Assembly: GCA_050743625.1 (NCBI GenBank)
Contig: JBOGED010000102.1
Span: 1 to 10,263, forward strand
Length of the DNA: 10,263 nt
Source: JBOGED01 sp050743625
GTDB lineage: Bacteria; Actinomycetota; Nitriliruptoria; Euzebyales; Egibacteraceae
Reading direction: 5' to 3'
Of the stretch, positions 7,267 through 10,263 are shown one piece after another. Position 1 is the first letter of the stretch. Every line of letters begins with the position of its first letter. Position numbers and translations under genes: made by a program. A model generated the notes under the pieces. It was given only the letters and a program-made list of their open reading frames with translations, ran no database searches and was not told the origin of the DNA.

Positions 7267-7303
7267 TGAGGAAAGCCTCAATCTTGCGCCACAACGATTG
7301 AGG
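7267..7303 (+). promoter_or_regulatory. Alternative hairpins before the aldo/keto reductase gene
   Basis: Three short blocks can pair in two exclusive ways. TGAGG (7267-7271) can pair with CCTCA (7276-7280) across a 4-base loop. The same CCTCA, extended to CCTCAATC (7276-7283), can pair perfectly with GATTGAGG (7296-7303), whose end overlaps the Shine-Dalgarno AGGAG (7301-7305). The first fold would free the ribosome binding site and the second would cover it. The segment also lies inside a direct repeat beginning GCGCCAC at 7256 and 7286, so a DNA-binding site is an alternative reading. Confidence 0.4.
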
Positions 7304-7311
7304 AGACACCG

Positions 7312-8295
7312 GTGGAACGACGACTGTTGGGTGGCCAGGGCCTGGAGGTTTCGGCACTGGGTCTGGGCTGCATGGGGATGTCCTTCGCCTACGGCTCTGT
7401 CGAGGAGCCGCAGGGGATCGCGACGATCCACCGGGCGCTCGACCTGGGCGTCACCTTCATCGACACCGCCGACATCTACGGCCCCGAGACCAACGAGCGA
7501 TTGGTCGGCCAGGCATTGAGAGGCCGGCGCGACGGGGTGGAGCTGGCCACCAAGTTCGGCGCGTACTCACTAGAGGATCCCGACCGTGGCTCTGACGGCC
7601 GTCCCGAGTACGTACACCGGGCGGTGGACCGCTCGCTGCGGCGCCTTGGAATCGACCACATCGACCTCTACTACCAACATCGCGTCGATCGCGCGGTCCC
7701 CATCGAAGAGACGGTGGGGGCGATGGCAGAGCTGGTACGCCTGGGCAAGGTCCGCTTCTTGGGGCTCTCGGAGGCTTCGCCAGACACGATCCGGCGCGCT
7801 CACGCGGTGCATCCCATCAGCGCGGTACAAAGCGAGTATTCCCTGTGGACGCGGGACATGGAGGCCGAGGTGATTCCCACCCTCCGGGAGTTAGGTATCG
7901 GCTTCGTCTCCTATAGCCCACTCGGCCGGGGATTCTTGACCGGGCAGATCACGTCGCCGGACGACCTGGCCGAAGACGACTGGCGCCGCTCGAACCCCCG
8001 GTTCCAGGGTGAGAACTTCGCCCGCAACCTCGAGCTGGTCGACCGCGTCCGGGATATCGCGGAAGGCAAGGGCGTGACGCCCGCGCAGCTCGCGCTCGCA
8101 TGGGTGCTCAGCAGGGGCGACGACGTCGTGCCGATCCCCGGGACCACCAAGCCGCACCGGGTCGAGGAGAACGTCGCCGCGCTCGACGTCGAGCTGACCG
8201 ACGACGACCTCGGCCGCCTCGACGAAGCCGTCCCTGTCGGCGCCGCGGCCGGCGACCGCTATGCGGCGGACATGATGGGCCTCCTCAACGGCTGA
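7312..8295 (+). CDS. Aldo/keto reductase (NADPH-dependent oxidoreductase)
   Basis: This is a soluble (alpha/beta)8-barrel enzyme of 327 residues that reduces aldehydes or ketones with NAD(P)H; the true substrate cannot be read from sequence. The start LGGQGLEVSALGLGCMGMS is typical of the AKR13-like bacterial group. The catalytic tetrad is visible: D51 and Y56 in FIDTADIYG, K81 in LATKFG, and H123 in YYQHRVD. The cofactor-binding segments SYSPLGRGFLTG and VPIPGTTKPHRVEEN, the second holding the residues that grip the NADPH phosphate, are intact. The GTG start was chosen because AGGAG lies six bases upstream. The next gene starts six bases after the stop, so the two are probably co-transcribed. 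The upstream hairpins suggest control at or before translation. Confidence 0.95.
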   Translation: MERRLLGGQGLEVSALGLGCMGMSFAYGSVEEPQGIATIHRALDLGVTFIDTADIYGPETNERLVGQALRGRRDGVELATKFGAYSLEDPDRGSDGRPEYVHRAVDRSLRRLGIDHIDLYYQHRVDRAVPIEETVGAMAELVRLGKVRFLGLSEASPDTIRRAHAVHPISAVQSEYSLWTRDMEAEVIPTLRELGIGFVSYSPLGRGFLTGQITSPDDLAEDDWRRSNPRFQGENFARNLELVDRVRDIAEGKGVTPAQLALAWVLSRGDDVVPIPGTTKPHRVEENVAALDVELTDDDLGRLDEAVPVGAAAGDRYAADMMGLLNG

Positions 8296-8301
8296 GCGCT
8301 A

Positions 8302-8928
8302 GTGCTCTACAGTGCCGAGGCCCGCTGGTTCTTCAAAGGGGCCATCCCAAAGGCGGTCGATGACTGGTTCCTGGACGGGAATCGCGTCGAGCCAGAGGTA
8401 CGGGTCGACCGCTACCTCGTGTTTCCCGGCTGTGACTCCGTTGGAGTGAAGCTCAGGGATGCCGACGGTAGCCAAGGGGGCGAGTTCGAGATCAAGGCGT
8501 TGGTCGGCGCATCGCAGGTCACGAGGTTCACGCGCGATGTCACCGCGCGCACCGACGCGTGGGTCAAGTGGACGTGCCCGGCACAAGCCTTCCTTCAAGG
8601 ACCGCGCGCGATGCGTTCCGCCGAATCGTCCTGGGTGACCGTCACAAAGCAGAGGTCGTTACGCAGGTTCTCACTCGACGGCGACGTCTGCGTCGAGGTC
8701 GAAGCCGACCAGCATCCCGACGGGGGATGCGATGCGGAGCTCACCGCCCTCGAGGTCAACCGCACGCCGTGGTGGACGTTCGGGTTCGAGTCCTCCGGCC
8801 CACGAGAGGCGGTGCGCTCCCATCTCCTTGCGGTAGCCAGCCGCTGGCTGGATCGCGGATCACCCTGCGACCTCGGGGTGATCCAGTCCGCGTCCTACCC
8901 CACATGGGTAGCCGGCATCGCCGCCTGA
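8302..8928 (+). CDS. Unrecognised protein with CYTH-like (triphosphate tunnel) residue pattern
   Basis: I do not recognise a named family for this 208-residue soluble protein, which has no signal peptide and no membrane segment. Its order of charged, alternating segments resembles the CYTH fold, whose known members bind or cleave triphosphates with a metal. It has R34-x-D36-x-Y38 (RVDRYL), then K50 and R52 in VGVKLR, then E61-x-E63-x-K65 (EFEIKAL). Later come K116 and R118 in VTKQRSLRRF, alternating acids E132, E134 and D136 (CVEVEAD), and E146 and E151 in AELTALEV. The usual N-terminal ExExK is not clean; the first strand is EARWFFKG (6-13). The fold is therefore an inference, and activity may be lost or changed. 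The GTG start lies six bases after the reductase stop without a strong ribosome binding site, suggesting translational coupling. A perfect hairpin at 9005-9042 lies downstream. Confidence 0.8.
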   Translation: MLYSAEARWFFKGAIPKAVDDWFLDGNRVEPEVRVDRYLVFPGCDSVGVKLRDADGSQGGEFEIKALVGASQVTRFTRDVTARTDAWVKWTCPAQAFLQGPRAMRSAESSWVTVTKQRSLRRFSLDGDVCVEVEADQHPDGGCDAELTALEVNRTPWWTFGFESSGPREAVRSHLLAVASRWLDRGSPCDLGVIQSASYPTWVAGIAA

Positions 8929-9004
8929 GCCGAGGCCCTCAGCGACGCATCGGTTGCCATTTGCGGTGGTCTCGCCCCAAGAGGGGTCACCGGGACGCAT
9001 TGGA

Positions 9005-9042
9005 CCCCCAGTGCATGCGCGCCCACGCGCATGCACTGGGGG
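9005..9042. terminator. Perfect 17-bp stem hairpin in the convergent gap (probable bidirectional terminator)
   Basis: CCCCCAGTGCATGCGCG (9005-9021) and CGCGCATGCACTGGGGG (9026-9042) are exact inverted copies around a CCCA loop. The stem lies between two genes that point at each other, 76 bases after the stop of the CYTH-like gene. On the plus strand a short T-run (ATTTT, 9048-9052) follows six bases after the stem. On the minus strand there is no T-run. A terminator for the plus-strand genes is the simplest reading, and it may also stop hxlR transcription. Confidence 0.65.
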
Positions 9043-9054
9043 GACTGATTTTCA

Positions 9055-9078
9055 CCGGCCGTGCCCGTTCTCGGCCGG
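9055..9078. terminator. Small GC-rich hairpin, possible terminator of the hxlR-type gene
   Basis: CCGGCCG (9055-9061) pairs with CGGCCGG (9072-9078) across a 10-base loop. It lies 112 bases beyond the stop of the minus-strand regulator gene and just beside the larger hairpin. A further weak pair, AGCCGC (9085-9090) with GCGGCT (9114-9119), lies closer to the gene. None has a T-run. Apart from these hairpins I see nothing in the gap 8929-9190. Confidence 0.35.
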
Positions 9079-9190
9079 ACGAATAGCCGCCTCTCGTGAA
9101 ATGCAGGTTATGAGCGGCTGGTTGAAGGGGCGTTGAATGAGCGTTTAAGGGCGCGGGAAAGTATCGAGTCGAGTGCGTTGCGAGTTCGGG

Positions 9191-9682
9191 TTACCGCGCC
9201 AGCCGGGTGGCAATGATCGCGGTACCCGGAGCGGCCCGGCAATCCGGGCCCGGCTCGATCCGCACGGTGTCCGGGGTCAGCCGCCCGCCGCATTGATCGC
9301 AGCTCACCGTTGGCACCGTCTGCTCGCCGCATTCCAGATGCACCATCCGCAGCGGTGCGCCGTCGGGCGCTAGGTGCCGGTCCCCCCAGGCCATCAGGGT
9401 GAGGATCACTCCGTAGAGGTCTCGTCCCGCCTCCGTAAGCCGGTACTCGTAGCGGATCGGGTTGTGCTGGTATGCCCGGCGGAGGACGATCTCACGCTCG
9501 ACGAGCCGATCGAGGCGGTCGGCGAGCACGTTTGTCGCGATGCCGAGGTCGCGTCGCAGCTCGTCGTATCGGTAGATCCCGAGGAAGAGGTCTCGCAGGA
9601 TCAGCAGGGCCCACGGGTCCGCGACGATCCCGGACGCCCGGGCGACCGAACAGTGGACGGCGGCGAAACGATTCAGGTCCAC
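9191..9682 (-). CDS. HxlR-family winged-helix transcriptional regulator
   Basis: This 163-residue protein is a DNA-binding regulator that acts as a dimer. The start CSVARASGIVADPWALLILRDLFLG is the HxlR hallmark, with a cysteine at residue 11 at the place where many family members have a redox- or electrophile-sensing cysteine. The winged helix covers about 25-95: YDELRRDLGIATNVLADRL is the helix-turn-helix and RRAYQHNPIRYEYRLTEAGRDL the wing. The C-terminal extension holds H115, C118, C128 and C131 in an HxxCG...CxxCG arrangement, possibly a zinc ribbon; this appears in a subset of the family. It is divergent from the NTF2-like gene and shares its promoter region with a 29-base palindrome. 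The GTG start has no Shine-Dalgarno sequence, but TACCAT lies seven bases upstream, suggesting a leaderless mRNA. Target repression and self-regulation are inferred. Confidence 0.93.
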   Translation of the reverse strand: MDLNRFAAVHCSVARASGIVADPWALLILRDLFLGIYRYDELRRDLGIATNVLADRLDRLVEREIVLRRAYQHNPIRYEYRLTEAGRDLYGVILTLMAWGDRHLAPDGAPLRMVHLECGEQTVPTVSCDQCGGRLTPDTVRIEPGPDCRAAPGTAIIATRLAR

Positions 9683-9689
9683 GAGGACA

Positions 9690-9695
9690 ATGGTA
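9690..9695 (-). promoter_or_regulatory. Possible -10 element of the HxlR-type gene (leaderless)
   Basis: TACCAT on the minus strand lies seven bases before the GTG start at 9682, the same spacing as TAGAAT before valS. A poor -35 (GTGAAG) lies about 17 bases further upstream. With no Shine-Dalgarno sequence near the GTG, a transcript starting at the start codon is plausible but unproven. Confidence 0.3.
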
Positions 9696-9699
9696 GAGC

Positions 9700-9728
9700 T
9701 TGCCTCAATCCCTTCACGCGGTTAAGGT
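9700..9728 (+). promoter_or_regulatory. Promoter of the NTF2-like gene
   Basis: TTGCCT (9700-9705) and TAAGGT (9723-9728) are separated by exactly 17 bases, the ideal spacing for a housekeeping sigma factor. Transcription would start around 9735, inside the palindrome that begins at 9729. A bound repressor would therefore sit on the start site, which fits control by the neighbouring HxlR-type protein. Confidence 0.55.
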
Positions 9729-9757
9729 CAAGTTACTTGCTCGAAGCAAGCAACTTG
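9729..9757. promoter_or_regulatory. Probable HxlR operator (29-base imperfect palindrome)
   Basis: The left half CAAGTTACTTGCTC (9729-9742) and the right half AAGCAAGCAACTTG (9744-9757) pair at 12 of 14 positions around the central base 9743. Length, symmetry and the ACTTGC/GCAAG half-sites are as expected for HxlR-family operators, which are imperfect palindromes of about this size. The site starts directly after the -10 element of the NTF2-like gene and touches its Shine-Dalgarno sequence, a position suited to repression. Confidence 0.7.
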
Positions 9758-9766
9758 GAGGGCGTG

Positions 9767-10207
9767 ATGTACCACGCGATCGTGCGCGCGAAGGTCCGTA
9801 GGCTATGGCAACGCGTCGGTCGGGGCGAATACCAGGCCGCGGTCAAGGTCGCCGCCAAGGACCTGCGATTTCGTTTCGTCGGGGACGGGCCACTGGGCGC
9901 CGACCTTACCGGCGCAGACGCGTTCGAGGATTGGTTCGCTGCGGCATTCACCCGCTTTCCCGGGCTACGGCTGACCCTGAGGGACCTCGTGGTGAGCGGC
10001 TGGCCTTGGAACACCACCGTGGCGGTCCGGCTCGACATCGCAGCGACGCTGGCCGACGGTACTCCCTACCGCAACGAAGGCATGCAGTGGGTGAAGCTGC
10101 GTTGGGGACGGATGACCAGCGACGTGGTCCTCGAGGACACGCAACGACTCGCCGAGGCTTGCCATCGCCAGGAACAAGCCGCCGTCCGCCGTACTGTGCA
10201 GAGTTAG
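9767..10207 (+). CDS. NTF2-like / SnoaL-like domain protein
   Basis: This 146-residue soluble protein belongs to the NTF2-like superfamily, cone-shaped folds used as small-molecule binding pockets or enzymes (SnoaL-type cyclases and isomerases, or stress-related proteins). The pattern is clear: an N-terminal helix (VRAKVRRLWQRVGRGEYQAAV), the strand LRFRFVGDGPLGAD, the helix AFEDWFAAAFTRFPGLRL, then strands LRDLVVSG, TTVAVRLDIAATLADGTPYRNEGM, WVKLRWGRM and VVLEDTQRLAEA. The ATG at 9767 was chosen because GGAGGG lies four to five bases upstream; an open frame back to 9374 crosses the regulator gene and is spurious. It is transcribed away from the HxlR-type regulator with the operator between them, so it is probably the regulator's target. 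Substrate and reaction are unknown. Confidence 0.88.
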   Translation: MYHAIVRAKVRRLWQRVGRGEYQAAVKVAAKDLRFRFVGDGPLGADLTGADAFEDWFAAAFTRFPGLRLTLRDLVVSGWPWNTTVAVRLDIAATLADGTPYRNEGMQWVKLRWGRMTSDVVLEDTQRLAEACHRQEQAAVRRTVQS

Positions 10208-10263
10208 GCCCAATGCCGCCAACTTAGAGATTGCCAGCACGCCCGGTCCTGCCGGAACCAGAC
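10208..10263. other. Tail of window, no gene seen
   Basis: These 56 bases after the NTF2-like gene contain no coding frame, strong hairpin or promoter that I can support. The stretch GGTCCTGCCGGAACC near the end is only weakly self-complementary. The segment ending at 10210 nearly repeats part of the clpX-valS palindrome. Confidence 0.5.

Noticed and set aside
8968..8991. Small CCCC-AAGA-GGGG hairpin after the CYTH-like gene
   Set aside because: Four core pairs only, and the much stronger stem at 9005-9042 explains termination here.
9374..9766. Upstream extension of the NTF2-like gene by 131 codons
   Set aside because: It runs antisense through the HxlR-type gene, the promoter and the operator. 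A good Shine-Dalgarno sequence and the family start support 9767.
1..10263. CRISPR arrays, insertion sequences, tRNA or rRNA genes, defence systems
   Set aside because: I found no regularly spaced repeats, transposase-like frames, cloverleaf sequence or defence-gene motifs. Almost all of the window is explained by the listed genes.

Overview
The window is GC-rich (roughly two thirds G+C by eye), uses GTG as well as ATG starts, and carries the gene order tig - clpP - clpX - valS on the minus strand, which is the classic proteostasis/valyl-tRNA synthetase block of Actinomycetota. The ClpX N-terminus, the acidic tail on trigger factor and probable leaderless promoters agree with that. Only one clpP lies between tig and clpX, whereas many Actinomycetota have two in tandem, so a deep-branching or uncultured actinobacterium is likely. 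I cannot name the genus.

Left part (1-6300, minus strand). Transcription runs right to left: trigger factor (6299-4938), ClpP protease (4868-4215), ClpX unfoldase (4037-2772), then a striking nested palindrome (2670-2723), then valyl-tRNA synthetase (2643-34). The valS stop overlaps a possible next start (TGATG) running off the left edge. Trigger factor meets nascent chains at the ribosome, and ClpXP degrades tagged or misfolded proteins. The palindrome sits where it could end clpX transcription, act as an operator for valS, or both.

Middle (6300-8930, plus strand). A divergent intergenic region leads to a secreted, proline-rich, C-terminally anchored surface protein (6524-7234). It is followed by an aldo/keto reductase (7312-8295) and, 6 bases later, a protein of unrecognised family (8302-8928). 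The residue pattern of the last protein resembles the CYTH / triphosphate tunnel fold. Short inverted repeats overlap the ribosome binding sites of the first two genes.

Right part (8930-10263). The 262-base convergent gap holds a perfect 17-bp stem hairpin and a smaller one. Beyond it is a divergent pair: an HxlR-family regulator (9682-9191, minus) and an NTF2/SnoaL-like protein (9767-10207, plus). Their shared intergenic region contains a consensus-like promoter followed at once by a 29-bp imperfect palindrome, the expected HxlR operator. This is a self-contained, probably stress- or metabolite-responsive switch. The last 56 bases hold no gene that I can support.

No rRNA, tRNA, CRISPR array, transposase or prophage gene was seen. 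Most of the window is core genome. The least ordinary items are the nested palindrome before valS, the CYTH-like unknown protein, and the RNA-hairpin arrangements at the plus-strand genes.
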